Origin: Bacteroidota bacterium
Lineage (GTDB): Bacteria > Bacteroidota > Bacteroidia > Chitinophagales > Chitinophagaceae
Assembly (NCBI GenBank): GCA_947454025.1
Contig: CANGIZ010000007.1
Span: forward strand, 1-48,757
DNA length: 48,757 nucleotides
Reading direction: 5' to 3'
The translations under genes were made by a program, and so were the position numbers. A model generated the notes under the pieces. The model was not told the origin of the DNA and searched no databases. It was given only the letters and a program-made list of their open reading frames with translations. This document shows, one piece after another, positions 9,254 to 16,786 of this stretch. How positions within the stretch are numbered: the stretch's first letter is position 1; each line of letters starts with the position of its first letter.

Positions 9254-10657
9254 ATGTATTCAATTTACGACCAAATCAATAACAGAAAAGTATTGATTTA
9301 CCCTGAAAGAACAACTGTAGACGTTAAAACGACAGATTCAGTTGTATTAACTAACGAACAAATCGCTAGTACCTATTTCCCTGAAGACATTGATGTAAAA
9401 CCAGAAATCTACTTTGATAAGGTAGAAATCGGAGAAGGTAATTACATCTATCACGGAGATAATATCCAGGTATTAAGAACACTACCCGATAACTCAATTG
9501 ACAGTGTTGTAACTGATCCGCCATATGGATTGAAAATTTTAGGTTCTAGGTGGGACTATGATGTACCATCGATTGAACTTTGGAAAGAGTGTTACCGTAT
9601 ATTAAAACCAGGGGGTTACTTGTTATCCTTCGGTAGTAGTAGAACATACCACAGAATGGCCGTTAAAGTTGAAGACGCAGGTTTTGAAATCAGAGACCAA
9701 ATCATGTGGGTTTATGGTAGTGGATTCCCGAAATCACACAACATCGGTAAAGCAGTAGATAAAATTAATGGTACACAGAGAGAAGTTATTGGGAAAAATC
9801 CAAACCATAGAAAAAGTAGTGCTTTGTATGAATTGGGTTTTCAAGGTGGGATGGGAAATGGTCATATTACAAAGGGTTTCAATGAGTGGGAAGGATTTGG
9901 TACAGCACTTAAACCTGCTCATGAACCAATTGTAATGGCAAGAAAACCATTTAAAGGAAGTGTTGCTAAGAATATATTAAAATGGACTACTGGAGGAATT
10001 AATATTGACGATTGTAGAATTGGAGAAGAATTAATTACAACTAATGGTTATGGGATTAATGGGTTTGTGGCAAGTGAAAATTATAAACCATCTTCTCATA
10101 TTGGACGCTTCCCCGCTAACATAATTTTTGATGAAGAAGCTGGTATATTATTAGATGAACAATCTGGTTATACTAAAACGAAATCAGACAAAAACTATAA
10201 ACATAACAAGACAAATAGTGATAGTGATATTTTTAAAAGTAGAGGGACATATACTCCACGAGAGGATAAAGGTGGAGCATCACGATTCTTTTATTGCCCA
10301 AAACCTTCAAGAAAAGAAAAAGATGAAGGTTTAACAATTGAAGCATCAATTATAAAGGGACGTGATGAAGGTCAAGATAATTTTAATGTTCCCCAAAAAT
10401 TAAGAAACACAAAGAGGAAGAATATTCACTCTACAGTAAAGCCTGTGAAATTAATGCAATACCTAATCAGATTGGTAACTCCAATTGGAGGATGTACAAT
10501 CGATCCATATTTCGGGTCAGGTACATCTGGAAAAAGTGCGTTAAGAGAGCAAAAAGATTACAAATTCATTGGTATTGAAAAAGAAAAGGAGTATTTCAAC
10601 ATCGCCGTTGAAAGATGTCAATTCGAATATGAACAATCACTTAAAGTAGCAGCATAA
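9254..10657 (+). CDS. DNA methyltransferase (DPPY type, beta-class order)
   Basis: This 467-residue enzyme carries the catalytic DPPYG at about residues 88-92 (SVVTDPPYGLKI) and the AdoMet motif DPYFGSGTSGKSAL at about 417-430, preceded by the usual HSTVKPVKLMQYLIRLVTP. DPPY is typical of N6-adenine methylases. The large central insertion (about 150-380) holds FPANIIFDEEAG and SRFFYCPKPSRKEKD, common in phage-encoded enzymes that recognise short sequences. The first 60 residues are an extra N-terminal segment. It sits between the ParB-methylase fusion and an ATPase, all co-directional. The exact target sequence cannot be read from the protein. Confidence 0.88.
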   Translation: MYSIYDQINNRKVLIYPERTTVDVKTTDSVVLTNEQIASTYFPEDIDVKPEIYFDKVEIGEGNYIYHGDNIQVLRTLPDNSIDSVVTDPPYGLKILGSRWDYDVPSIELWKECYRILKPGGYLLSFGSSRTYHRMAVKVEDAGFEIRDQIMWVYGSGFPKSHNIGKAVDKINGTQREVIGKNPNHRKSSALYELGFQGGMGNGHITKGFNEWEGFGTALKPAHEPIVMARKPFKGSVAKNILKWTTGGINIDDCRIGEELITTNGYGINGFVASENYKPSSHIGRFPANIIFDEEAGILLDEQSGYTKTKSDKNYKHNKTNSDSDIFKSRGTYTPREDKGGASRFFYCPKPSRKEKDEGLTIEASIIKGRDEGQDNFNVPQKLRNTKRKNIHSTVKPVKLMQYLIRLVTPIGGCTIDPYFGSGTSGKSALREQKDYKFIGIEKEKEYFNIAVERCQFEYEQSLKVAA

Positions 10658-10706
10658 TATATTAATAAATAAAACAAGACTGGTGGACTTAAATCACCAA
10701 TTAATT

Positions 10707-11585
10707 ATGAGTACAACACAAACAACCAATTTATTTGGTATGACAAAGAATGAAGCCTTAGAAAAAGGTAGACAAAACAGAACAAGGTTCTTACAAGTAG
10801 TTGAAAAATTACCACAGATTAGAAATGAAGACAAATACCCCCACAAGTTTGTCTTCGGGTTCCCTGGTATTGGTAAAAGTTATGAAATCACCAATCATTT
10901 AAATGAATCAGGAACCAGATACTTAATGGTCACAGGTAACGTTTCTATGTTCGCCTTCGGTGTTCAATTAGCAGTTATCAACTTCTCAAATCCATTACAA
11001 GAAAGATTAATTGTCTTCTGTGATGACGTAGACACATTGGTCTCAACTGAAGCTAGTTGTAACCAATTAAAATCTGCATTACATGGGCCAAAAGTATTCA
11101 CTTATGAAAAATCATTACAAAGTCAATGGAGCAATCTTAGTGAATTACAGAGGGAAGCCATTAAACATCATCAAGAAGATGGTAAAATGGGATTTCAAGT
11201 ACCAACATCGTCAATGTCTTTTCTTCTTGTTTCTAACATTCAATTACCAACCGATGATGAGGTTAGATTAGCTCGTGAAAAAAGTAAAGGGAAAGCTTCT
11301 TTATTAGCCCATAAGAACGCAATTAGATCGCGTTGTATGGTACAGGATTTTTCCCTTACCAATGGAGAGCTATGGGGTTGGATTGCTGACGTAATACTCA
11401 ATACTACATGTCTTGAACAATTTAAAATGACAGATGATGAGAAATTAATCATTTTAGATTTCCTATGGGATAATTGGGAGTCATTAACAGAAAGATCAAT
11501 TCGTCTTATTGAGAAGATGGCCATCATTAAAAACGAGTACCCAGATACCTATGAAATGGTATGGAAAATCGACTTCTTAAAATAA
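10707..11585 (+). CDS. AAA-type ATPase of the integrative element
   Basis: This roughly 292-residue protein has Walker A GFPGIGKS at about residues 51-58 and Walker B LIVFCDDVD at about 100-108. A sensor-like strand follows (SMSFLLVSNIQLP), then an arginine-containing segment (HKNAIRSRC). This is an AAA fold without extra domains, as in phage and plasmid ATPases that load helicases or remodel DNA complexes; which of these applies is not clear. Start choice: an in-frame GTG at 10683 exists, but ATG at 10707 (MSTTQTTNLFG) gives the more natural N-terminus. The next gene begins 6 bp after the stop. Confidence 0.75.
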   Translation: MSTTQTTNLFGMTKNEALEKGRQNRTRFLQVVEKLPQIRNEDKYPHKFVFGFPGIGKSYEITNHLNESGTRYLMVTGNVSMFAFGVQLAVINFSNPLQERLIVFCDDVDTLVSTEASCNQLKSALHGPKVFTYEKSLQSQWSNLSELQREAIKHHQEDGKMGFQVPTSSMSFLLVSNIQLPTDDEVRLAREKSKGKASLLAHKNAIRSRCMVQDFSLTNGELWGWIADVILNTTCLEQFKMTDDEKLIILDFLWDNWESLTERSIRLIEKMAIIKNEYPDTYEMVWKIDFLK

Positions 11586-11591
11586 ACCAAT

Positions 11592-11912
11592 ATGGACTTT
11601 AAAAGAATACAGGAGGAGATTGAAAGAATACAATCTTCTCCTTACGCAAAAAAGACTGATAAACAGTTACTCTCATATGATGCACTATCTGAACTGTACA
11701 AACAACAATACCAAGGAATTCAACCTAAAGCACTTGTGAAATATAATGATTCTGAAAATCGTAGAACTAAACTAAACAAAGAGCAGGTAAGAGAAATCAG
11801 AAGAAAATATAATCCACACATCTACGGTAAAAAAAGTTTGGCAATAGAGTATGGTGTATCAGTGTCAGTTATATATAGGATAATCAAGGGAGTCATGTGG
11901 AAAAATACCTAA
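11592..11912 (+). CDS. Small protein with C-terminal helix-turn-helix
   Basis: This 106-residue protein ends in a clear helix-turn-helix: NKEQVREIRRKY, then KKSLAIEYGVSVSVIYRIIK and GVMWKNT. That ending resembles DNA-binding tails found with homing endonucleases and phage HNH proteins. The first 60 residues are helical and polar, with no nuclease motif. It follows the ATPase by 6 bp, so it is co-translated. A role in DNA recognition or transcription of the element is inferred. Confidence 0.65.
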   Translation: MDFKRIQEEIERIQSSPYAKKTDKQLLSYDALSELYKQQYQGIQPKALVKYNDSENRRTKLNKEQVREIRRKYNPHIYGKKSLAIEYGVSVSVIYRIIKGVMWKNT

Positions 11913-12009
11913 GGTAGCCCCCTTGATTTTGTCAAAAAAGAAGTTTATAATTTATAAAATACAATAACAAAAGTTGGAGGTTATAACCAATTCAAAAACC
12001 ACAATTAAG

Positions 12010-12468
12010 ATGTCAAATACATGTCAAAACAAATTAACAATTAAAGGAGATTTAACTCAATTAAACCATTTTATTTCAATGATTAAAGTTGAAGAAGGTC
12101 AAAATTGTGAAGAAGGTGAATTTTCACTAAATAATCTTTACCCATTAGATACTTCTGAAATTGAAGAAGAAGATTTAAATGATTATAAAAGCGAAGTATG
12201 GGGTACTTCATATATTTCTAATTGCAAGTATACTTTTAAAAATGAAACCGAAATTATTATAAGTTTCTATTCAGCATGGGCGCCACCTAAAGAGTGGCTA
12301 ATTAGAATTGCGAGACTATACGGTAGATTAACATTTAAATTAAAATACAATGAGCCTGGAATTGGCTTTAGTGGTACTTTAATTTTAACAGGTAATAATA
12401 AAAATGAGATATTCAGGACGTCCGTTTTTATCCCTGATTTTTATTTGTGGAAATCCAAAACAAAATAA
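12010..12468 (+). CDS. Api92-like ferredoxin-fold protein
   Basis: This 152-residue protein resembles the Api92/DUF1281 family of phage and mobile-element proteins: a start with NKLTIKGDLTQLNHFI, the central FYSAWAPPKEWLIRIARLYG and the ending LKYNEPGIGFSGTLIL. These are the family's landmarks (asparagine-cysteine start, W-x-PP, YxEPG). The fold is ferredoxin-like; the biochemical role is not known. Start choice: a TTG at 11974 is in frame, but ATG at 12010 matches the family's usual beginning. It is cargo of the integrative element. Confidence 0.7.
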   Translation: MSNTCQNKLTIKGDLTQLNHFISMIKVEEGQNCEEGEFSLNNLYPLDTSEIEEEDLNDYKSEVWGTSYISNCKYTFKNETEIIISFYSAWAPPKEWLIRIARLYGRLTFKLKYNEPGIGFSGTLILTGNNKNEIFRTSVFIPDFYLWKSKTK

Positions 12469-12510
12469 ATCATAAACCTTCTGGTGTATAGGTTAACCAT
12501 TCAATTTATT

Positions 12511-12702
12511 ATGAAAAATATTATAAAATTAAACATACCTCTTTCTAAAAAAGATTGGGTTTTTTTAATTAATACTTTGGATAACATTATTGAAGAGTGC
12601 AGCATTGTAGAAGAAAAACGCGAAAAATATCATCAATATTTAAATATACATAATACAATATTGCAAGAATTACTTGAAAAAGATTATTTAAAATACAATT
12701 AA
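12511..12702 (+). CDS. Small helical protein of unknown function
   Basis: This 63-residue protein (MKNIIKLNIPLSKKDWVFLI ... EKDYLKYN) is not recognised. It is predicted as two or three helices and is acidic and lysine-rich, with no membrane segment. ATG at 12511 is preferred to the upstream in-frame start at 12484. It lies within a run of small element genes. Confidence 0.5.
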   Translation: MKNIIKLNIPLSKKDWVFLINTLDNIIEECSIVEEKREKYHQYLNIHNTILQELLEKDYLKYN

Positions 12703-12711
12703 TACAGAAAA

Positions 12712-12765
12712 ATGAAAAAGAGAAGAAATTAAAGATATAGACTTTATTGAAACAATGAAAAAAGA
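12712..12765 (+). repeat. Degenerate copy of the gene start found at 13022
   Basis: Bases from 12712 match the first 62 bases of the gene at 13022, except for an 8-bp deletion after ATGAAAAA and a few substitutions. The deletion throws the copy out of frame: the upstream ATG now reads only six codons before TAA. Confidence 0.75.
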
Positions 12766-12940
12766 TAAAGGATTAGGCGATACCATAGAATGTATTACAA
12801 ACGTGACAGGTATTAGTAAAATAGTTAAATCAATTACAAAGGAGTGTGGTTGTAAAAAAAGGAAAGACAAGTTAAATAATCTGTTCCCTTATAAAAAAGG
12901 ATTAGAGGATGGAAGTCCCAATAAGATGAACTCGCAATAA
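12755..12940 (+). CDS. Small Cys/Lys-rich protein of Bacteroidota phage type, N-terminus lost
   Basis: This 61-residue protein has the phrase GLGDTIECITNVTGISKIVK, then CGCKKRKDKLNNLFPYKK. The GCKKRK-x-x-LN-x-LFPY ending is common in small proteins of Bacteroidota phages (recognition by memory; function unknown). The original N-terminus, similar to MKNIKREEIKDLDFIEIMKK of the next gene, has been cut away by an 8-bp deletion at 12720, so translation probably now starts at the internal ATG at 12755. The clustered cysteines and lysines suggest nucleic-acid or metal binding (inference). Confidence 0.6.
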   Translation: MKKDKGLGDTIECITNVTGISKIVKSITKECGCKKRKDKLNNLFPYKKGLEDGSPNKMNSQ

Positions 12941-13021
12941 TGGTTAGAATTTAGTTTTAAATAATAAAAGTATTTGTTAAATGAACCTCTCTTGGTGGAG
13001 AGTATAAAAGGTTAAAATAAT

Positions 13022-13348
13022 ATGAAAAATATAAAAAGAGAAGAAATTAAAGATTTAGACTTTATTGAAATAATGAAAAAAGAAAGTCATCACAGCCATG
13101 AAATAATTCAGGATAATAAAGGTATACTTTATTGGAAACCAGATGAGAATTTATGCGCAGAAATTGAAGGAAAAAATATTAATAATAACATTTTTAATTT
13201 TCATTCAAAAGGTTTAAATAAAAATAGCGAGGAATATAGAAAGTTTTATAGAGATATGGGATACTCACTATTCGGATATTGGGAAATTTTTTACTGCAAA
13301 GCCAATAACCCTATTTGTAATGAATATAAAAATACTAGCAATCACTAG
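13022..13348 (+). CDS. Protein of unknown function sharing its start with the previous gene
   Basis: I do not recognise this 108-residue protein. It begins MKNIKREEIKDLDFIEIMKK and continues with a mixed sheet-rich part (IIQDNKGILYWKPDENLCAE) and aromatic YRKFYRDMGYSLFGYWEIFY. Two cysteines lie near the end. Its first 20 codons are duplicated upstream at 12712, where they precede an unrelated C-terminal part. A 6-bp hairpin (CTCTC...GAGAG) stands just before its ATG. Confidence 0.55.
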   Translation: MKNIKREEIKDLDFIEIMKKESHHSHEIIQDNKGILYWKPDENLCAEIEGKNINNNIFNFHSKGLNKNSEEYRKFYRDMGYSLFGYWEIFYCKANNPICNEYKNTSNH

Positions 13349-13381
13349 TTGCATTTTGAATTAAATTTAAAATAATTATTT

Positions 13382-13603
13382 ATGAAAAAACAATTCTTAG
13401 ACGTTGAAGGTATCAGTGAATACCTAACCATGTCAAAATCTTGCATCTACAAAAAAGTAGCTGCTAAAGAAATCCCACATCACAAAATTGGAGCGAGAAC
13501 TCTATTTGATATTGACGAAATCAATATGTGGGTTAAAAGTGACGGAACCTTATCCGAATCAGGTAAAGTATCATTTATGGACGTTAAAACATTTTTAGAC
13601 TAA
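13382..13603 (+). CDS. Excisionase/MerR-type helix-turn-helix protein
   Basis: This 73-residue protein has a compact excisionase-like winged helix: FLDVEGISEYLTMSKSCIYK, KVAAKEIPHHKIGARTLF, DIDEINMWV. This is the usual form of Bacteroidota excisionases and small DNA-binding regulators. It sits two genes upstream of the tyrosine recombinase, where directionality factors are commonly encoded. I infer that it helps excision of the element; a regulatory role is the alternative. Confidence 0.8.
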   Translation: MKKQFLDVEGISEYLTMSKSCIYKKVAAKEIPHHKIGARTLFDIDEINMWVKSDGTLSESGKVSFMDVKTFLD

Positions 13604-13632
13604 AATTCTCATAAGAGAAAGATTAAGACGTT

Positions 13633-13932
13633 ATGAAAAAAAATAGAACATCATTCAAGACAACAAAAAATACAACAAAGAAATCACAACAAAGTGTCCA
13701 TGGGTTTAATGTAGACATTCTATTTGATTATTTGATGATGAGAGCAGATTATGAAGGTGTAGATTTTAAACTAGATATTGACTTTTTTGAGTCAGGTTTC
13801 AATTCGGGTATTAAGAATTTCTTTGGAGTACAAGTAAATAATATTGGATTCCCTATTTGGGATGACCAAGAGCCAGAAAAGGGATTTTTAAACAATTTTA
13901 TTAGTTGGATTTTTATTACAAAAGTTGCTTAA
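13633..13932 (+). CDS. Protein of unknown function between excisionase and recombinase
   Basis: I do not recognise this 99-residue protein. The first 20 residues are basic and Thr/Lys-rich (KNRTSFKTTKNTTKKSQQ), followed by an acidic, aromatic part (FNVDILFDYLMMRADYEGVD; FGVQVNNIGFPIWDDQEPEK). The basic tail could bind DNA. It ends 12 bp before the recombinase start, so the two are probably co-expressed. Confidence 0.55.
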   Translation: MKKNRTSFKTTKNTTKKSQQSVHGFNVDILFDYLMMRADYEGVDFKLDIDFFESGFNSGIKNFFGVQVNNIGFPIWDDQEPEKGFLNNFISWIFITKVA

Positions 13933-13944
13933 TAAGAAATTAAT

Positions 13945-15204
13945 ATGGCAACATTTAAAATCATCATTGACAAAAGACACAAGCCAGAAAATGACAAGTA
14001 TCATGTGACATTGCGCGTCTCCAACAAGCAGGAAGTTTTATACCTAAGGTTGGGGACGCTGATGTCTACCAAAGAGTATGACAAATACTTTATTAAGAAA
14101 TCATTCAATAAAGAAGTTGACGAGGTTAAAACAAAATTTGAGAAGTACGTCGACAGAGCTAAAAAGATACTGCCAAGTATAGATCCTTTTGATTCAAGTA
14201 AGTTTAGAGATAAGTTCTATGACAAGAATTTTGATCCTGATAATATTATATCTGACGAACAAAAAAAGAGAGGTACATTAAACTACCTTTTCCAAAACTA
14301 TATTAAGGTTAAGACGGAATCAAAAGAAATTAGATTATCAACTGCAAATCTTATGACTGGAACTCTTAATAATATCAATAAGTTTAAAAAAGGATTGACA
14401 TATGAAGATATTACACCTGAATTTCTTCACACATTTGAACATTGGTACTTAAATAAAGATCGTCTTGATGGGAAAAGAAATTCTTTAGCTTCTTATGGTG
14501 GACTTTGCAGAAATATCAAAGCAGTTTTAAACTACCATCGAAAAAAGAAGGTCATTCCTTTTACATACGATTACCCATTCAACGATTATAAGATACCAAA
14601 TTTCGTTCCACCAAAGAGAGTGATTTCCAATATGGAAATTCAAAAGGTTCTTGACTGTAAGGATTTTGATAACATTTGGGATGAATATGCACGTGACATT
14701 TGGGAGATGCTCTACAGATTAAACGGCAGTAATTTTATTGACCTACTATTATTAAGATGGGATAATATCAAAGGGAATAAATTTGTCTTTTATAGACATA
14801 AAACATCAGGAACTAGAAGGAATAATATACGTCCTATTGAGGTAGTAATTAACCCAAAACTTCAAAAGTTAATTGATAAAATTGGAGATAAGGAGAGTCA
14901 ATACGTCATTGGACAATTAAAACAGGTAAATTATACAGAAGAATACCTATTAGAAAGAAATAAAAAACTAAAAGCAAGATATAATAGTCGACTTAAGAAA
15001 CTCGGTAAAAGACTTGGATTGACTCTGTCTCTTGACATTTCAATGGCCAGAGACGCATACGCCAATACCCATAAGAGAGCAGGTACCAACCCACTAAAAA
15101 TTAGTGAGAACATGAACCATTCAGACCCTCGCACCACTACCCTTCACTACTTGGATAACTTTGAATTTGATTCAGATGTGGATGTGAATGATGTGTTGTT
15201 GTAA
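13945..15204 (+). CDS. Tyrosine recombinase (integrase) of the element
   Basis: This 419-residue enzyme would insert and excise the element. An N-terminal arm-binding region (1-100), a SAM-like core-binding domain (about 105-215) and a catalytic domain (about 225-410) are visible. Catalytic candidates are Lys286 (YRHKTSG), Arg369 (MARDAY), His392 (MNHSDP) and nucleophile Tyr402 (HYLDNF). The usual first Arg (G-x-R) is replaced: the aligned residue is Asn263 in RLNGSNFIDLLLLRW, although Arg258 lies close by. The His after the second Arg is Asp370. Loss of the first Arg is reported for IntDOT of Bacteroides, so the enzyme need not be dead. Nothing like a tRNA follows its stop. Confidence 0.9.
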   Translation: MATFKIIIDKRHKPENDKYHVTLRVSNKQEVLYLRLGTLMSTKEYDKYFIKKSFNKEVDEVKTKFEKYVDRAKKILPSIDPFDSSKFRDKFYDKNFDPDNIISDEQKKRGTLNYLFQNYIKVKTESKEIRLSTANLMTGTLNNINKFKKGLTYEDITPEFLHTFEHWYLNKDRLDGKRNSLASYGGLCRNIKAVLNYHRKKKVIPFTYDYPFNDYKIPNFVPPKRVISNMEIQKVLDCKDFDNIWDEYARDIWEMLYRLNGSNFIDLLLLRWDNIKGNKFVFYRHKTSGTRRNNIRPIEVVINPKLQKLIDKIGDKESQYVIGQLKQVNYTEEYLLERNKKLKARYNSRLKKLGKRLGLTLSLDISMARDAYANTHKRAGTNPLKISENMNHSDPRTTTLHYLDNFEFDSDVDVNDVLL

Positions 15205-15330
15205 AAGGTTATATTCAATCCAATTCAGGCCATTTCCAATTATAATTTTCCGATTGAAAAATCAACGAATCAAAATTATTATTTATGTAAAAAATAATAT
15301 CGTTTAGAAGATGTATTGGATCAATTAGTT

Positions 15331-16149
15331 TTAATTTTCATTATATCCAAAAGTCCTACTTAACAATAATTCTTTCCACCAACTTTCTCTTTCCAAAATC
15401 ACATTATCATTTATGCTAGATTTATAAATATCAAGTATTGAATATCTAAAATATTTTTTTATATGATCAAAATTTAATGATTTCATACCTACATTTCCCC
15501 CATGACCATTTTTAACATATGACATCCACCTTCCAAGTATCATATCTTGACCATAAGCAGATCCAACATACTTCTTCCCGTTCGATGTATCAATTATTAA
15601 ATAAACACCTTTTTGGTTTTGCAATGCTGTTTTCCAATTTTCTTTATTTATTATTCTTGACAATGAATCCCAAGATAGATTTATATTGTCATAGCCAGGA
15701 AAAATATCATTATCGAATGTATCAGGCAATATTTGTTCAATATCACATTCATCAATAACTGATTCAGCTTTTCTTATCAAAGTTTGAACTTTATTTTTAT
15801 ACCTTACAATTAATCTCCCAAAGTATTTGTTATAATGATCTAATTCTTTATACTCATATCCAACACCATTTAATTTATCTAAATCTTTTGTTACCTCTCC
15901 AATATGAAACAAAAGCCATAAATCATCTTTTGGATCAATTTTTATAAAACCAATTGTTATTTGTCCTTCTTTATAAGATTTATTTTTATTATAATTCCAA
16001 TAATGACCATTTAGTAGAGTTTCAAAATTCTTATTTTTATATATTTCAATTGGAGTCCAATTTTGATCAAACATTGTATTAAATCTTATTTTTACATTTT
16101 CAAGATTATTAAGATTTAATAAATCATTCAATTTAATAGTTGTTTTCAT
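15331..16149 (-). CDS. GIY-YIG nuclease-domain protein
   Basis: This 272-residue protein carries a GIY-YIG endonuclease domain in its C-terminal half: GVYLIIDTSNGKKYVGSAYG at about residues 180-199, the catalytic Arg in LGRWMSYV, and the metal-binding Glu in VILERESWWKELLL near 255. The first 170 residues (FNTMFDQNWTPIEIYKN, GQITIGFIKIDPKDDLWLLF) look like a separate beta-rich domain, perhaps for target recognition. This architecture is found in type II restriction-like and defence nucleases. It is the last gene of a leftward unit with the 205-residue protein and the DUF2779 nuclease (gaps of 12 and 7 bp). Confidence 0.82.
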   Translation of the reverse strand: MKTTIKLNDLLNLNNLENVKIRFNTMFDQNWTPIEIYKNKNFETLLNGHYWNYNKNKSYKEGQITIGFIKIDPKDDLWLLFHIGEVTKDLDKLNGVGYEYKELDHYNKYFGRLIVRYKNKVQTLIRKAESVIDECDIEQILPDTFDNDIFPGYDNINLSWDSLSRIINKENWKTALQNQKGVYLIIDTSNGKKYVGSAYGQDMILGRWMSYVKNGHGGNVGMKSLNFDHIKKYFRYSILDIYKSSINDNVILERESWWKELLLSRTFGYNEN

Positions 16150-16161
16150 TTTATTTTTAAT

Positions 16162-16779
16162 TTAAATATTAAAATACAATTTTAATTCTTGATATAAAAC
16201 ATCATCATCATCAATATAATAATTGTTCAAATATTCAGTCATTTTAATTTTTAATCCAATTTTTTGGTTTCGAAAGAAATAAAAATCATTATTATTATCT
16301 TTATTTATAACATCTAAGTCGTACTTTATCTCTCTTAATTCCGAACCTTGTAATTTCAAATTGTCAAATAAAGAAATATGAGTTGCAGTTTGTTTAAATT
16401 TATTAACATATTCAAAAATTTCAGCAATATGTATTGGATTGTTATTGTTATTCAAAAAATCAAATACAATTTCTCTTCTACTCCAATGATAATATTTGTT
16501 TTCAAATTTTCCCCACTCACTTAAACCAAACTTCTTTACTATTTGATCATAATAAAATAATCTATCTCCTTCAAAATTAATTCTTGCAGAAAATAAAGAA
16601 GATTTAACAGAGTCACATGTTTTTAAAACCCCGGGGATAATTTGATTGTAAACATCAAATATTTCAACATGACTCATTAAAGAGCCATATACTCTTATGA
16701 TTTCCAAATATTGAAAATTTCTATGTAATTTTTTAAAAGATTCAACTTCAATTTTACTGATTAATTCATTTATTTTCAT
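16162..16779 (-). CDS. Unknown protein with possible winged-helix segment
   Basis: I do not recognise this 205-residue protein. The N-terminal 100 residues are helical (FKKLHRNFQYLEIIRVYGSL). Residues about 100-145 (REIVFDFLNNNNNPIHIAEI, then FEYVNKFKQTATHISLFDNL) look like a winged helix of the kind seen at the ends of some restriction proteins (HARE-HTH-like pattern, weak). The C-terminus is acidic (DDDD at about 190). It lies between a two-nuclease protein and a GIY-YIG nuclease and is probably an accessory or DNA-binding part of the same system (inference). Confidence 0.55.
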   Translation of the reverse strand: MKINELISKIEVESFKKLHRNFQYLEIIRVYGSLMSHVEIFDVYNQIIPGVLKTCDSVKSSLFSARINFEGDRLFYYDQIVKKFGLSEWGKFENKYYHWSRREIVFDFLNNNNNPIHIAEIFEYVNKFKQTATHISLFDNLKLQGSELREIKYDLDVINKDNNNDFYFFRNQKIGLKIKMTEYLNNYYIDDDDVLYQELKLYFNI

Positions 16780-16786
16780 AATAATA

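Larger units (their letters stand above)
4608..15204. mobile_element. Integrative element with phage-like replication and modification genes
   Basis: The approximate extent runs from the small gene at 4608 to the tyrosine recombinase ending at 15204; the true ends were not located. Contents in order: replication-initiator-like protein with internal iterons, coiled-coil protein, ParB-methyltransferase fusion, second methyltransferase, AAA ATPase, HTH protein, Api92-like protein, small genes, excisionase-like HTH, recombinase. No relaxase, capsid, terminase or tail gene is visible. This favours a phage satellite or plasmid-like integrative element over a prophage or conjugative element (inference). 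No flanking direct repeat could be identified by eye. Confidence 0.65.
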
